Below, piece after piece: positions 1 to 11,540 of a stretch of 32,494 nt of DNA. The position numbers were made by a program, and so were the translations under genes. The notes under the pieces are model-generated. The model ran no database searches and was not told where the DNA came from. It saw nothing but the letters and a program-made list of their open reading frames with translations. Position 1 is the stretch's first letter, and the number at the start of each line of letters is the position of its first letter. This DNA comes from Chara braunii (lineage: Eukaryota; Streptophyta; Charophyceae; Charales; Characeae), in the NCBI GenBank assembly GCA_003427395.1, contig BFEA01000759.1:263728-296221 (forward strand), read 5' to 3'.

Positions 1-88
<88 letters not shown>
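1..88. repeat. (GA)n microsatellite
   Basis: Uninterrupted GA dinucleotide repeat running from the window edge to position 88, so its true length is unknown. It directly precedes the TGTAA that begins the first 410-bp repeat unit. Confidence 0.98.
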
Positions 89-90
<2 letters not shown>

Positions 91-91
<1 letters not shown>

Positions 92-910
92 GTAAGGACC
101 TGCCAAACACGGACTGAGACACACAGCCGATCTCTGAGTTTTGCCAATGGAATGTATGCCTTACCGAGATTCCCGCATTCTGCTGAGTTTTCTAAGTCTC
201 TGTGTGTGCGTGCTTGATGCTCTGCGTGCCTGTCCGAGTGCTTGTCCGTTTGAGTGTGTGTGTGACCCGCAAGGGCACTTGTTCTTTCAGAAGGCCCAAA
301 GGGCCAGTACTTACCTATGGCCGTGACATTGAGGGTTGCAGCGGGGAAAACAATCAAGTGGCGGGGAAAGAGGCCCGTGACACTTAGAGCAGTGGAAAAA
401 CACTCAAGTAGCAGGTAGGCCGGTACCACACCAAGTAGCGGTAGATGTGTCGGTTACTCGAGGCCGAGCAGAAGAAGACAAAGTTGGCATTTTTAGAGGC
501 TGTAATGACCTGCCTAACACGGACTGAGACGCACAGCTGATTTCTGAGTTTTGCTCATGGAATGAATGCCTTGCTGAGTTTCCCGCTTGTTGCTGAGTTC
601 TCTAAGTCTGTGTGTGTGCATGCTTGCTGGTCTGCATGCCTGTCTGAGTGCTTGTCGGCTTGAGTGTGTGTGTGACCCGCAAGGGCACTTGTTCGTTCAG
701 AGGGCCCGAAGGGCCAGTACTTACCTGTGGATGTGACAATGAGGGTTGCAGCGGGGAAAACACTCAAGCGGCGGGGAAAGAAACCCACGACACTTGAAGC
801 ACCGGAAAACACTCAAGTAGCAGGTAGGCTGGTACCACACCAGGTAGAGGTAGATGTGCCGAGTACTCGAAGCCGAGCAGAAGAAGACAAAAGTTGGCAG
901 TTTTAGAGGC
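91..910 (+). repeat. 410-bp direct tandem duplication
   Basis: Two head-to-tail units, 91-500 and 501-910, both begin TGTAA(G/T)GACCTGCC and both end TTTTAGAGGC. Small differences are spread along the copies. Each carries a GTGTGTGTGACCCGCAAGGG stretch and AGGGCCAGTACTTACC. Because TGTAA is a common plant LTR start and the 3' LTR begins TGTAATAAC, I read this as the 5' part of the LTR, duplicated. Confidence 0.9.
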
Positions 911-1677
911 CCAGTAGTTGTAGGCTAGGTCTTGGCGGGTACCAGTCCAACCAGTCTGAGTCTAGGGCCTGTATAGGCAATATCAGAGTCTGCAATGATG
1001 TTTCCCTCTGAAAGGGAGGAGGTACCGGTTGCTTGGAGTCCACGTGGCCTAGGAAGTCACTTGCCAAGAGGCAAGCAGGCCGCTATATCTCCAGGAGGGG
1101 CAAGGTGCTCCTCCTAATTGTCGGTGTGCAAGTTTGGTGACACACTGGCTGGAGCGCTGGCTGGAGCAGCGCTAGCTTGGAGCAGCGCTGCTGGGGAAGG
1201 AGCAAGGACACGGAGGAGGAAGAAGACCAGGACTAGGAAGGGGGAGCGCCAGAGGTACTTACCTGGCTATGGTGGCTTCCATCTTCATCACCTTGGTGGG
1301 CGCTGCAGCAGGAAGGCCCCAGTTGGGGTAGAGCTACACCAAGAAGCTTCGAGGCAGAGTCAGGCATGGCGGCCTGAGCTAGAGCAGCCATAGCTGCTTT
1401 GTGTTGTCCTTTGGACAGCAGGGTGATGCCCTGGTAGTCCGCCATAGCCTTGGCCTTGGAGGAAAGGAGGAAGAAGCGCGGCCATGGCTATGGTGGACCT
1501 CAATGACATGTGATACCTGCAGTAGAAGTGGGATTCGGACATTGATTCTGGTTCAGCCATTCAACATTGTTATTATTATTTCTTGTTTGAATAAGAGGGG
1601 AAGAGATAAGGAGGAGGAGTCTCAGAGTGGTTGGCGAAGAAGAAGAGCATTATCATTGGTCTATGCTGGTGTGCATC

Positions 1678-1722
1678 ATCTTCTTCTTCTTCTTTCTTTC
1701 TTCTTCTTCTTCTTTCTTCCCT
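1678..1722 (+). repeat. TTC/CTT microsatellite, unit A
   Basis: Interrupted (TTC)n with TTTC variants at the same place in the LTR as the longer tract in unit B. Confidence 0.9.
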
Positions 1723-2555
1723 CTCTCTCCTCTCAAGTTCATTCATTTCTTTTTGCAACTGGACCGCATTGTACTTTCTGATGAATGTGTACTTCGAAAT
1801 TGGCCAGGATCATAACAAGGCCCGGTAGTTGTAGGCTAGGTCTAGGCGGGTACCAGTCCAAGTAGTCGGAGTCTAGGGCCTGTACGGGAAATATCAGCCT
1901 GCAATGATGTTCCCCTCCGAAAGGGAGGAGGTACTGGTTGCTTAGAGGCCGCGTGGCCTGGAAGTCACCGCCCAAGAGGCAAGCCGGCTGCTATATCTCT
2001 TGGAGGAGCAAAGAGCTCATCATCATTCTACGCTGTGCAAGTTTGGCAATACACTGCTTGGAGCGCTGGCCGGAGCAGCGCTGCTGGGGAGGAAGGAGCG
2101 CCCAGCTTTCCACCTCGGCTATGGTGGAGGAGCACGGGCTGGAGGAGGAGGAAGACGAGGACTAGGAGGGAGAGTGCCAGAGGTACTTACCTGGCTATGG
2201 TGATGGAAGGCCCCAGTTAGGGTAGAGATACACCAAGAAGCTTCGAGGCAGAGTCAGGTATGGCGGCCTGAGCTAGAGAAGCCATAGCTGCTTTGAGTTG
2301 TCTTTTGCACATCAGGGCAAGGCCCTAGCAGTACGCCATAGCCTCGGCCTTCAGGAAGAGGAGGAAGAAGGGTGGCCATGGCTATGGTGGACCTCATGTT
2401 GTACCTGCAGTAAAAGAGGGATTCGGACATTGATTCTGGTTCAGCCATTCAACATTATTATTATTATTTATTGTTTGAATAAGAGGGAGGAGAAAAGGAT
2501 GAGGAGAGTGGTTGGCGAGAAGAAGGGGATTATCATTGGTCTTTGCTGATGTACA

Positions 2556-2624
2556 TCTTCTTCTTCTTTCTTTCTTCTTCTTCTTCTTCTTCTTCTTCTT
2601 CTTCTTCTTCTTCTTCTTCTTCTT
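2556..2624 (+). repeat. (TTC)n microsatellite, unit B
   Basis: TTC array, nearly perfect from about 2574 to 2624. It is expanded relative to the homologous tract in unit A. Confidence 0.95.
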
Positions 2625-2721
2625 TCCCTCTCTCCTCTCAAGTTCATTCATTTCTTTTTTCAATTGGACGACATTGTGCTTTCTCATGAATGTGTACTTC
2701 GAAATTGACCAGGATCATCGT

Positions 2722-2733
2722 TGGTATCGGAGC
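2722..2733 (+). other. Primer binding site (tRNA-iMet type)
   Basis: TGGTATCGGAGC differs by one base from TGGTATCAGAGC, the usual plant retrotransposon site complementary to the 3' end of initiator Met-tRNA. It lies four bases after the CA that ends the 5' LTR and fixes the element's orientation. Confidence 0.8.
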
Positions 2734-4000
2734 GGAGTCTACTTGCTGGCGAGAGTTGACTTTGCTGCCCTAACCCTAACCTAAGTGGTTGAGGACACCA
2801 CTTAGGGTTAGGGTTGATTTGGGAGGGAAGGTGCCCCCACCTGGTTAGGCCGTGTTGGGTCGACATTGGATTTGACCAGGTTGTCCGAGAGTAAGTTTGA
2901 AGTGGCGAGACATTTTGTGGAGACTTCATGCGACAATCTGAGAGAGGCGACAGTGAGAGGCACTGACACCTGGAATCTGATTCAACGGAGACACTTGGCG
3001 ACTTTAGGGTTTTCCTTAAGTAGGCGAGCTTGAGGGAAATCAACCATTCTGCATCTACGGACTGCAAGTTACTATGTTGTTCTTTAGCATCGGCGGGGAA
3101 TACGGCGTTGCACTTGCGTGTTGGAGATAAACCCTCCTAGGAGATAGGACACTAGTGTAGTGGTAGCATTACAGGGGTCAGGAGGATCATATGAGAGGGG
3201 GGTGAGTTCTATTCATCTCGAAGCATAGGCCAGTCAAGTAAGTGTCGTGCACCTGCAGGATGCCCATGTGTGTGTGCATGGGGTTATTCAAGGTTTCTTT
3301 CCTACTCCTCTGCGGTCTTGATTGTGTGTTTGAGTGTGTGACCTACTTACTCACCTGATGGATGGAGAAATGGAGTATCTTGCTTTGAATGTCGAGTCCT
3401 TCTATAGTGCTTTGCCTTTTCATCTATGAACGGTTGTAGTCTGTAGGTTCTCGGTGAAAGTTGAACTTCGTTTTTCAGTATGGTAAAGGCAAAAATTAAG
3501 TCCATGTGGGACTCCTCTTCGCTGGGACTCAGTCACGACCTACGTGGGACCCTTAGGGACCGGGCGCAAGCAAGAAGGGCCCTTGGACCCAAATCTATTA
3601 GACATTGATTTATTCTCTTTCTGATTATGATTCAGAGTTTATTCTTTTGGTTAGGACACCCACTACCGAGGGGATCTCGGCTGAGACGTTCCACATGCTT
3701 TCATTGCACCGTCTGTCGCTTGACTCGCACCTTGTACACCACTCAATTCTCCACTGTTGTCTGATTTGCTATTCGTTCACGAAACTGGTCAGGCTGGACT
3801 CGAGGGGACCTCGTATTTGGAATGATCAGGCTGAGTCGTTGGATCAGACCTCTCATTTGAACTTTATTTATTTATTTTATTTTATTTTTGGCTGCTCTCT
3901 GGTCCAAATGTAATGTCGCTCCGACTAGGAGTTCCACCTTGTCTTTCTTTGAGCTTTTCAGTTTGTTTCATTTTCTAAGTTCATATTTCGATGCCCATAG
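2734..4000 (+). other. Retrotransposon leader, non-coding
   Basis: About 1.3 kb between the primer site and gag. No convincing reading frame was seen. It contains the telomere-like inverted repeat at 2768-2816 and otherwise ordinary sequence. It would hold the packaging and leader signals of the element, but none can be named. Confidence 0.6.
2768..2816. repeat. Telomere-like inverted repeat
   Basis: The left arm reads CCCTAACCCTAACCTAAGTGGT and, after a 7-base spacer, the right arm reads ACCACTTAGGGTTAGGGTTG. The arms pair almost completely with one bulge, giving a stem of about 19 bp made mostly of CCCTAA/TTAGGG units. It lies 35 bases after the primer site. Confidence 0.85.
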
Positions 4001-4078
4001 AGACTTGTGGAGAGAGAGAGAAGGGAGAGAGAGAGCACCCATCTTGAGGCTCGGGGACTTGCTAAATCTTTTTCGGTG

Positions 4079-5709
4079 ATGCCGGCTGAAATACCCTGTA
4101 GTTCTAACATGGCAGCAGTAAACGCCTTTGTGGCCTTAAAGGCCCAACTGGATGCGGCCAATGATGAGGGCAAACCGTTGTTCCAAGTCCTCTATGACAA
4201 GGCACTGGCGAGGGAAGAGAAGGCAAAGGAGGAAAAGCGGAAAACCGTTGTTGCAGACCATGAGGCTGTCTTCAAAACATGCCCCTCCTTGCCTGGCACC
4301 GAATTCAAGAAAGATCTGGTCGCATATGTGCGTGCTCTCATAGACTGTCACCTGCTAAGTGAATTTCCTAGTCAGATCAAAACTATTTGACCAGGTAAGG
4401 AAACTGCAAACGCAGATTGCACATATGGTCAAGGAGCCTAGTGATTAGATGCGGCAAATAGCAAATCTGCATCAGGCCAGATTTCTAACTCTCTTCCTCT
4501 ACCTCAAGCCTCTGATACTGCTAACTAGTCTGTCCTTGCTCCTCTTCATGCCTCTACTTCTTCTTTTATGAGTGTGGTTCAATCCGGACCCGCAGTGCGT
4601 GCAGACCCCACAGCCGCTGCAACAAGTGACAACGAGGGGATTTTTCCAACTGCTGCAGCCTCGAGTTTAGATACAACATTTGTTGGTGTTGCCTACAACA
4701 GTCCCTATGTGGACAGAAAGGAGGTTCAGATACCATCTAAGTACGACGACAAGGAAGACATAGAGTCTTGGATTAGCTCCATAAGAGCCTATTTCGAGGT
4801 GTTGGGAACTCAACTTATGAGTATGTCCTTGATCATCGGGACAAACGTCGAACCTGCCGTACGGGGGTTCTTAAAAGTCCAAGCTATGCAAGTCGGGTAC
4901 ACGAAGATCGATCTGACGCAGTGGCTCAAAGCCACACAGGCCCACACTTGTGACCACACTTGAGGAGATCCTGATTAAACAATATAAGGATCCACATACT
5001 ATTGCGAGAGTAAGGAACAAGCTAGACAATCTCAAGCGCTACAAGTGGTCGGGCACCATGTACAACCTGCAATTGTATGTTAGCAAACGTTTTGCTACCC
5101 CTGGGCTGGAAATGACTGCATAGTCATGCTTGGATGATGTGAAAGGTACGGTTCACACTACCTAGACGCATCGCCTTGGTAGAGAGCTCATTGCATATAT
5201 GGATTGGCTTTCACTCATGCAGGATGTAGTCAGCCTTGAGGCACAAGACCTTGCTTCCATAGCTGATAACAAAAAGCCTATAGGCGGCAGGCGGTTTTGA
5301 GGCAGCAATCGTTTTGTTGTGCATGACTTGTTGGAGGCTGATGAGGAGGCCTATGAAGATGACCCCACTCCTCGTGACGACCAAGAATAGGACCCTGATA
5401 CAAGCTATTCCTTTTTTAGGCCATGACACTCATATAAGTAACGAAGAAAAAAGACTAAATGTCTTTAGAAAGTCTGCCAATGTGAAGGGACCAAACCGGA
5501 ACTCAAGGAAGAACTATATTCAACTTCCCAAGCGAGCCAAAATCCCACACAAACCGGAGGATGAAACAACCAAACCATGGGTTGACCTCCAAATCACTGA
5601 AAATTATTGGAGGGTTAGGCTCAAGAAAGGGGTTTGCCTGCATTGCCAAAAACCGAACCACAAAGCACACGGCTGGTATCGGCAGGAGGGAAACCAGAAC
5701 TGGGCATAG
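4079..5709 (+). pseudogene. gag polyprotein remnant (Ty3/gypsy)
   Basis: The first segment (start at 4079, stop at 4388) includes a Lys/Glu-rich coiled-coil-like stretch. After a frame-shifted piece (FDQVRKLQTQIAHMVKEPSD, 4380-4448) the capsid-like region runs at 4568-4960, with IPSKYDDKEDIESWISSIR and VGYTKIDLTQWLKA, typical of retrotransposon gag. It continues after 4960 in another frame. A zinc knuckle is recognisable near 5632-5680 as CLHCQKPNHKAHGW: it has CX2CX4H but Trp where the last Cys of CX2CX4HX4C should be. At least three frame changes and several stops make this a pseudogene. The protein would have formed the virus-like particle and bound RNA. Confidence 0.7.
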
Positions 5710-5887
5710 AGTTGACATCATCACCCTCTACAACAAGGAGACAGAACCTGATGCAGATCAAGAGTACTCTCTTGAAGCCCGGTCATCTGCTGATTCCAAG
5801 GCTGACGCGTGTCATGTTCCTTATGCTGAGCCTTGGGAGGAGTCCGAAAAGGTTAATTGATACTACGATCTTGAACATTGGACTGAA

Positions 5888-6385
5888 ATGGAACAACAAT
5901 GTGCTCAAGGGACAGTGGAGTTGATCTTCTTCAAGCTTCTCATTAACCACCGCTACCTTCGTGTTTTGGTTGATTGTGGAGCGGCTACTAACTTCATGTC
6001 TCCACACGGGGTACGCAAGGAGGGCTTGGGAATGAAGCCAGTGGAGCTGCAGACCCCTTGTCAGACCCAAGTAGGCAACAAAGAAGTTGTCTCCTCCACA
6101 CATGTGGTCAAAGGTGTGCGCAGTACCTTTGACAAAGATAAGACTGTCACACATGCACTCAACTTCTATGTACTTGATAAATGTCCTTTCGACGCAGTCC
6201 TTGGAATAGGCTGTAAACGATCCCAATACAAATGGACTGAGTGGAAGACCGATCTTTTTGTGGAGCATGATGCTTTGGGGAATGAACGCGCAGTATTACT
6301 AGACAAGAAGAGTAAATCCTATGTGACTTATCTACATGCAATGCAATTATGCAAGAAGTGGTGCAAGCACAAGGAGGACGAATAG
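5888..6385 (+). pseudogene. Retroviral-type aspartic protease remnant
   Basis: An open stretch of 165 codons. Near residue 27 it reads VLVDCGAATNF, the gypsy protease active site (usually LVDSGATxNF) with Cys in place of Ser/Thr after the catalytic Asp. FDAVLGI near residue 100 is the conserved flap-distal Leu-Gly motif. It sits between the gag zinc knuckle and RT as expected. It is open by itself but not in frame with the last part of gag or with RT, and its stop at 6383-6385 leads into an AT-rich non-coding stretch. Confidence 0.75.
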
Positions 6386-6947
6386 TTGTATGTTGCTTTT
6401 ATCCGTCCTACAGTGTACCTACTACTTTTTCAGTTAATACTAGTTCTACTTTGTATGTTGTGCCTACTTCTAGTATTTTATTTTTTCTTTCATTTTTTTG
6501 TTTTTTAATTGCGTTTGACTGAGAATTTAAAAATATCTCCGAGGAAAAAGTTGTTTGTGCTATTGTTTTACATAACATACATCTTTTTATAAAAATTTTA
6601 CTATTAACTTCAAAATTGTTTTATATAATTGTTTAAAACGACATATAGTCCTATATGTAAGAATTCACTAAAACTGTTTTTTTTTTCCAACTTTCGAGTT
6701 AATTTGATTGAAGCTTTGCTTTTTGTCAGTCTCTTGAGAATGACTTATAGTCCTATAACACGATCCTTGCAAGAAAGGGTTTTCTTCCGCATTTTGAGGA
6801 TCGCTTGACTGCTTGTCCGATTTTTTGCCTCGTTTCTCGAGAAGTGGTTAAAAATATTTTTTTTTTCTTAATCGGAAATAGAAGTTCTACTTTTTCACTC
6901 TATACAAAAATGTTGGGTTTTGTGGTTTCGTTAGGTTTTCACGAACC
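6386..6947 (+). other. AT-rich non-coding spacer between protease and RT
   Basis: About 560 bp, markedly richer in A/T and in T runs than either side, with no plausible frame. In related elements protease and RT are usually continuous, so this may be a secondary insertion or a very decayed linker. No terminal repeats or target duplication were seen. Confidence 0.6.
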
Positions 6948-8553
6948 GTGTGTTCTTTTTGTTGTATGAGTCTACCTGCCTTTCGAAGTATGGTCACGAA
7001 AAATAAGTTGGCACATAATGTGATAATGGTACTCGTCAAGCGAGTAGGTGAATGTTCTTTGTCTTATCCACCTTCTATTGACAAAGTACTCAATGAATAT
7101 AAGGACTTGCAGACTGAACCAACGGGAGTAACTGACCTTGTTATAAAGCACACCATTGAAATCATTCCCGAAAGTAAGATTCTCAAAGGACCAATCTATC
7201 GGATGTCCCCGAGGGAATTAGAAGAGCTAGAAAAACAACTGCAAAAACTTACTGACAAAGGATGAATTCGACCAAGTTCCTCTCTTTACGGTGCACCTGT
7301 CATATTTCTACCTAAAAAGGAAGGAGAACTTAGACTGTGTATTGACTATCGAGGACTGAATTCCGTAACTATTAAGATTGCATAACCTCTTCCTCGCATT
7401 GATGATCTTCTCGATCAACTGCAGGGTTGCAAATATTTCAGCAAGATTGATCTGATGTCAGGATACCACCAAATCGAGATGGCACCTAAAGATCAACACA
7501 AGACGGCGTTCGGGACAAGGTGTGGGCAGTATGAGTTTGTAGTGATGCCTTTTGGCCTAACTAACGCCCCCACAAACTTTGAGAGATCTATGGATGAATT
7601 GTTTAGACAATGGCTAGATCAATTCGTAGTGGTGTACCTTGACGGCATCCTTGTCTATAGAAAGATGTTGAAAGACCATGAGAAACATCTACCAATGGTT
7701 CTAGGGAAGCCAAAAGAAGGTAACTACAAGTTAATCCTAATAAGTCAGAGTGTGTTTAGTTAGAGGTATACTTTATCTTGGACACATAGTAAATGAAGAG
7801 GGACTAAGGACCGAGGAAAATAAGATCACCGCAAGTAGAGACTGACCCAGACCTAAGACTGTCATTGAGTTGCAATCTTTCTTAGGATTTGCTAGCTATT
7901 ATAGAAAGTTTGTCAGAAATTTCTCCGTTATGGCTGCATACATGAGAAGATTGCTGACGAAAGAAAGACCTTCGTTGTAGGACAAAGATTATGAGTCCGC
8001 GTTTAAGAAGTTATAACACAAGCTAACTCATTACCTTATCTTAAAAATTGATGATCCATCACTTCCTTTCATTATCACAACTGATGCCAATCAGTTTGGG
8101 ATTGGGGTTGTGCTACAACAGGATGATGGGAAAGGCTATAGACCTATCTAGTTCATGTCTAAATGCCTTTCATCTGATAAAGTAGCTAACTCCACCTACG
8201 AAAAAGAATTGTATGCCTTAGTGGAAGCATGGGACACTTGGAAACACTGCTTGCTCGGACGACACTTCACTGTTTACTCCGATCACTCAATGAAGTGGAT
8301 CAAGACTCATCCACGATTCTCCAACAAGTTGGTAAGATGGTATGCATTCATCGACACATTTGATTTAGAGTTGAAAACCATTAAAGAAAAGTTTAATGTT
8401 GGTGTTGATGCTTTGTCCAGGCGTTCTGATTTCTTTGGTGCGATTGTTACCTATCTTGACATGGGGAATGAGTTAAAGAGCCGAATTCGTAAAGGGTATG
8501 CTTGGGATCCGATCTGGAATCCTATCATCCAAACCTTTTCAGAAGAATCATAA
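6948..8553 (+). pseudogene. Reverse transcriptase - RNase H remnant
   Basis: The RT fingers/palm occupy 6948-7763 in one frame with stops at 7263 (TGA) and 7383 (TAA). Recognisable motifs are [45 protein letters not shown] and VVMPFGLTNAP. The catalytic box reads VVYLDGILVY, so the second Asp of YxDD is Gly. From about 7759 the homology continues in the next frame ([24 protein letters not shown]), then RNase H (TTDANQFGIGVVLQQ, YEKELYALVEAW, YSDH) to 8551. The protein would copy the RNA genome into DNA. The lost catalytic Asp, frameshift and stops show it is inactive. Confidence 0.9.
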
Positions 8554-9700
8554 ACTATTTCCTGAGTACTGAATTACTGATGGCTTGCTCTTCTTTATCG
8601 ATCAAACCGAAGAAAGAATTTGTTTTCTCCATAGAGAAGACATTAAAAGTATGGTTATTGGGGAATGTCATGATATTGAGGGTCACTTCGGGTTTAAGAA
8701 GACGTATGTTAATGCGAGAGAGTCTTTTGAATGGAAAGGAATGAAAGAAGATGTGCTAACCTATGTGCGAACTTGTCTTGTTTACCAAAGGAATAAGCCC
8801 TCTAGCGAGAATCCCTTGGGACTACTGTGAGCGCTCCCTATTCTAAGTAAACCAGGTCGGTCCATCTCGGTTGACTTCATGAGTCTTACCAAAAGTCGAA
8901 ATGAGAATAATCAGGTAATGGTCATTGTCGACAGATTCTCTAACTATGCAATGTTCGTTCCTCTACCATCAGAAGCCACAACGAAACTCGTCATCCAAAG
9001 GTTTCAAGTATGGATTTTCGAAAATCATCGTCTCTGATAGGGATGCACGATTCACCAACCTACAATAGCAAAAGTTTATGGAAGCATATGGCACAAGATT
9101 GACCATGTCGTCGGGTAGACACCCTGAAAGGAGTTGACAAACTTAGCAAATGAACAGACTGAGCCAACAACTTTTGCGAATATTAGGCCCGATCAAATTG
9201 ACTGGGATGAGAACTTACCGATGATTGTCAGTGCCTACAACAATAGTGTTCACACTATTACTATCAGAGCACCCAGCGCACTGCACGAAGGATGGAAGCC
9301 TTGACGTCACATTGATGCGTTGACTAAGGAACAAGTCCAACGGCTACCCCAAGGAACTTGAGAATTTGCAATTTTGTATGAACAAGACAGAGCCAAAGTC
9401 AAGGAGAATATACAGAAAGTCCAACTGCAGATGATTGAACAAGCAAATAAGCATTGTCAACCATCTCAGTTCAAAAAAGGAGATTTAGTTTGGGTAAAGT
9501 CTAAAGAATTCTCCCTCAAAGAAAATGTGTCTCAGAAATTGCTACCCAACTTGTTGTCCATGTTTCCTCCCTTTGTGAACGGAGGTTACGAAGTTGAGCG
9601 AATATTAGAACATGGATACTTTTCCTTAGGTGGCAGGGGCAGTTCACATATGTAGTACAAGGTAAAGTTCAAGACTCAACCTATCTCATAATCAAAATAG
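8554..9700 (+). pseudogene. Integrase remnant (Ty3/gypsy)
   Basis: The N-terminal zinc-binding part (8585-8830) shows CHDIEGHFG and a CxxC degraded to CLVY. After a TGA at 8828, the core shows SISVDFMSL and VMVIVDRFSNY, then in another frame IIVSDRDARFTN and HPERS. The first two acidic residues of the DDE triad are visible; the region of the third is disrupted by stops. The C-terminal part (9374-9655) has KKGDLVWVK. There are at least two frame changes and multiple stops. The enzyme would have inserted the element's cDNA into the host genome. Confidence 0.85.
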
Positions 9701-10284
9701 TTAACCAAGAAAAAACTTCTACCTACTTCACCTGATATTGTCGCTGCATATGAGCGTGGGTTAAAAGAGAACTGAGCCTAAGTAGTTTCTGCTATGAAAC
9801 TTGAAATTGGGCCCGATGGAGTGTAATAACTCAGCTCAAGTCATGCAATAGTTGTGGGTCATGGGTCGTCATTTCGGTATAAGAGCCAAAACAAGCGTCA
9901 ACGACCATGCCCAAGTTATTAAAATTGCATAACAAAGGCCTGCTACTGTGGGTACCCGAAGCAAGGCCTAACATTGGGCTCCAGAGGCCCAACGTGCGAC
10001 AATTGACCATGGAAAGTCAAAGGTCAACAGCAGCTCTGAAATTTGGGCTCATGAGCCAAAGTCAACATGGATCCAGCCCAGACCATCGATTAGACACACT
10101 TACTTCGTTGTTTGCAGGTATCTGTCAAGAATCAAGTCCAAGTGGGAATCTGCAACTATATGGGATCCAGGCCATTGGCCACGAGTCAATCTAGGCCATC
10201 GTATCTGAGAGACCAGAGGCTGGTCAACCGGAGTCAACACTATATGTTGACCCAGTCCCTACTGAACGACATTCAGTCTTTCAC

Positions 10285-10372
10285 TTGCTGCTTGACGCTG
10301 GCTTGACGCTGGCTCTACGCTGGCTGGATGCTGGGTCATCGCTGGCTCGTCACTGGCTCTACGCTGGCTTGA
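10285..10372 (+). repeat. Short tandem repeat (gctggctctac/gctggct)
   Basis: Degenerate iterations of GACGCTGGCT / TACGCTGGCT about 10-20 bases apart, inside the 3' LTR. Confidence 0.7.
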
Positions 10373-10733
10373 TATTGGATGATGACTTGAGACTGCTACT
10401 GCTTTGTGCTGGTGCCTTCCTCTGTCTACGACGCCAGCTGGATTCCTGACTATGCTGATGTGCTCTCACCACACTGTCTACTCCATTGATGGGATACTGG
10501 CGAGGAGGAGGAGCATAAGGGCTATGAGATTGCTTGAATGTGAGGAAATCTTACCTGTCTGCATTCGTGTCAACATTGCGCATTGATGATTGTCTTCAGA
10601 GGAGACTGCGCCGTGTGCGCCTTGATGAGATCTGTTCATTGTCAGAGCAAGCTAGAGGATACTGTCTGCTGGCGTGGCGAGTATGGGTTGCCCAAAGGAG
10701 GAGTGGGCTTGTGAGGGAGTTCTATCTTCTGAG

Positions 10734-10827
10734 CTGATGGGTACTTTCTCTTCCACCCTCTAACTTAAAGTCTAATCCCCCTGATGGGTACTTTCTCTTC
10801 CACCCTCTAACTTAAAGTCTTATCCCC
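10734..10827 (+). repeat. 47-bp tandem duplication
   Basis: Units 10734-10780 and 10781-10827 both read CTGATGGGTACTTTCTCTTC... and differ at one base (TCTAATCC versus TCTTATCC), so this is a recent duplication within the 3' LTR. Confidence 0.97.
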
Positions 10828-11540
10828 CTCCCATCTGCTTCTTCTCTAGTCGCAAGACACTGGATCACTTCATCACACGTACGATTTCGGAGACATTGAA
10901 AATGCACTGAGACACTCTGTACTTCGTCATTGTTGAGCTTTCCACCTGACCGGGTTCATTGCATGACGGTCAGTCCTCTTTTAACTGCAGTCCGCTAGCC
11001 TCCACCCAGCGGGAGACTGAGGTAGAGTACTTGGTGGATGAAGGAGGAGCTGAGGGTGTGGTAGAAGACCTTTAAGGCTACGGAGGTAGAGTGGTAGGGG
11101 TAGGAAAATGACTAGGCGGTGGAGGTCGAGAGAGAATTATACCTTCCGGCCTTGCTATGGAGGTTATTCAGGCGTAGAGGAGGCGGAAGGAGTTGGAAAC
11201 CGACAGCCTGAGGGAGGCTTACTTACCACATATAGACTTCATCTTCATCTTGAAGTTCCTCGTTGGCGCTGCATCAAGATGGCCCCTGTTGGAGTACTGG
11301 CTGGACTTGGACTTTATCCTGAGGGTGGCTATGGTGGAGGTAGAAGGGAGGCATGATTGCAGTCACACATTCCTTAGAATATCCATGCTAGGCATGGATA
11401 AACCACCACAGATTAGCTAGATGCCATTGCAGGTGAGAGCAAAGAGAAAAGAAGGCTTAGGGAGAGCTCTTTCTGCACAGTGATTGTCATTAAGGTGGAT
11501 TGTCTGGACGTTGATTCTGATTCAACCATTCATTTACTAT

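Larger units (their letters stand above)
501..2717 (+). mobile_element. 5' LTR (boundaries tentative)
   Basis: The end is set by the CA at 2716-2717, four bases before the primer site at 2722. The start is either TGTAATGACC at 501 or its duplicate at 91. The LTR therefore measures about 2.2 or 2.6 kb and contains the internal 905-bp duplication. The AACATT-ATTATTATT stretch and the TTC microsatellite lie in its 3' third. Confidence 0.6.
911..2717 (+). repeat. About 905-bp direct duplication inside the LTR
   Basis: Unit A (911 to about 1814) and unit B (1821-2717) share GTAGTTGTAGGCTAGGTCT at the start, AAAGGGAGGAGGTAC, AAGAAGCTTCGAGGCAGAGTC, GACATTGATTCTGGTTCAGCC and the terminal cttcgaaattg(g/a)ccaggatca. 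They are clearly homologous with scattered substitutions and indels. Unit A ends like a complete LTR, so it may be a solo or tandem LTR made by unequal recombination. Confidence 0.9.
91..11540 (+). mobile_element. Degenerate Ty3/gypsy LTR retrotransposon
   Basis: The order is 5' LTR region, primer binding site, leader, gag, protease, RT, RNase H, integrase, then 3' LTR. Pol order RT-RH-IN places it in Ty3/gypsy (Metaviridae). All coding parts are on the plus strand but spread over three frames with many stops, so the copy is dead. The 3' end is approximate: the LTR tail (cttcgaaattg...ggatca) seen at 1814 and 2717 is missing at 11540. The LTRs are so diverged that the insertion is old or the two ends come from different copies. 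Confidence 0.85.
9822..11540 (+). mobile_element. 3' LTR, divergent and probably truncated
   Basis: It starts TGTAATAACTC directly after a purine-containing GGGCCCGATGGAG stretch that could be the polypurine tract, matching TGTAATGACC at 501. Similarity to the 5' LTR returns at about 11230-11530: compare CTTCATCTTCATC...GTTGGCGCTGCA...GGCCCC with the same order at 1277-1320, and GACGTTGATTCTGATTCAACC with the match at 2426. The middle has no clear counterpart. The terminal part of the LTR is missing. Confidence 0.6.

Noticed and set aside
2394-2687. Lys-rich minus-strand frame
   Set aside because: Produced by the TTC microsatellite.
3155-3205. TAGTGTAGTGGTAGCATTACAGGGGTC as a tRNA-Gly-like gene
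   Set aside because: It resembles a D-arm, but no B box or acceptor pairing follows.
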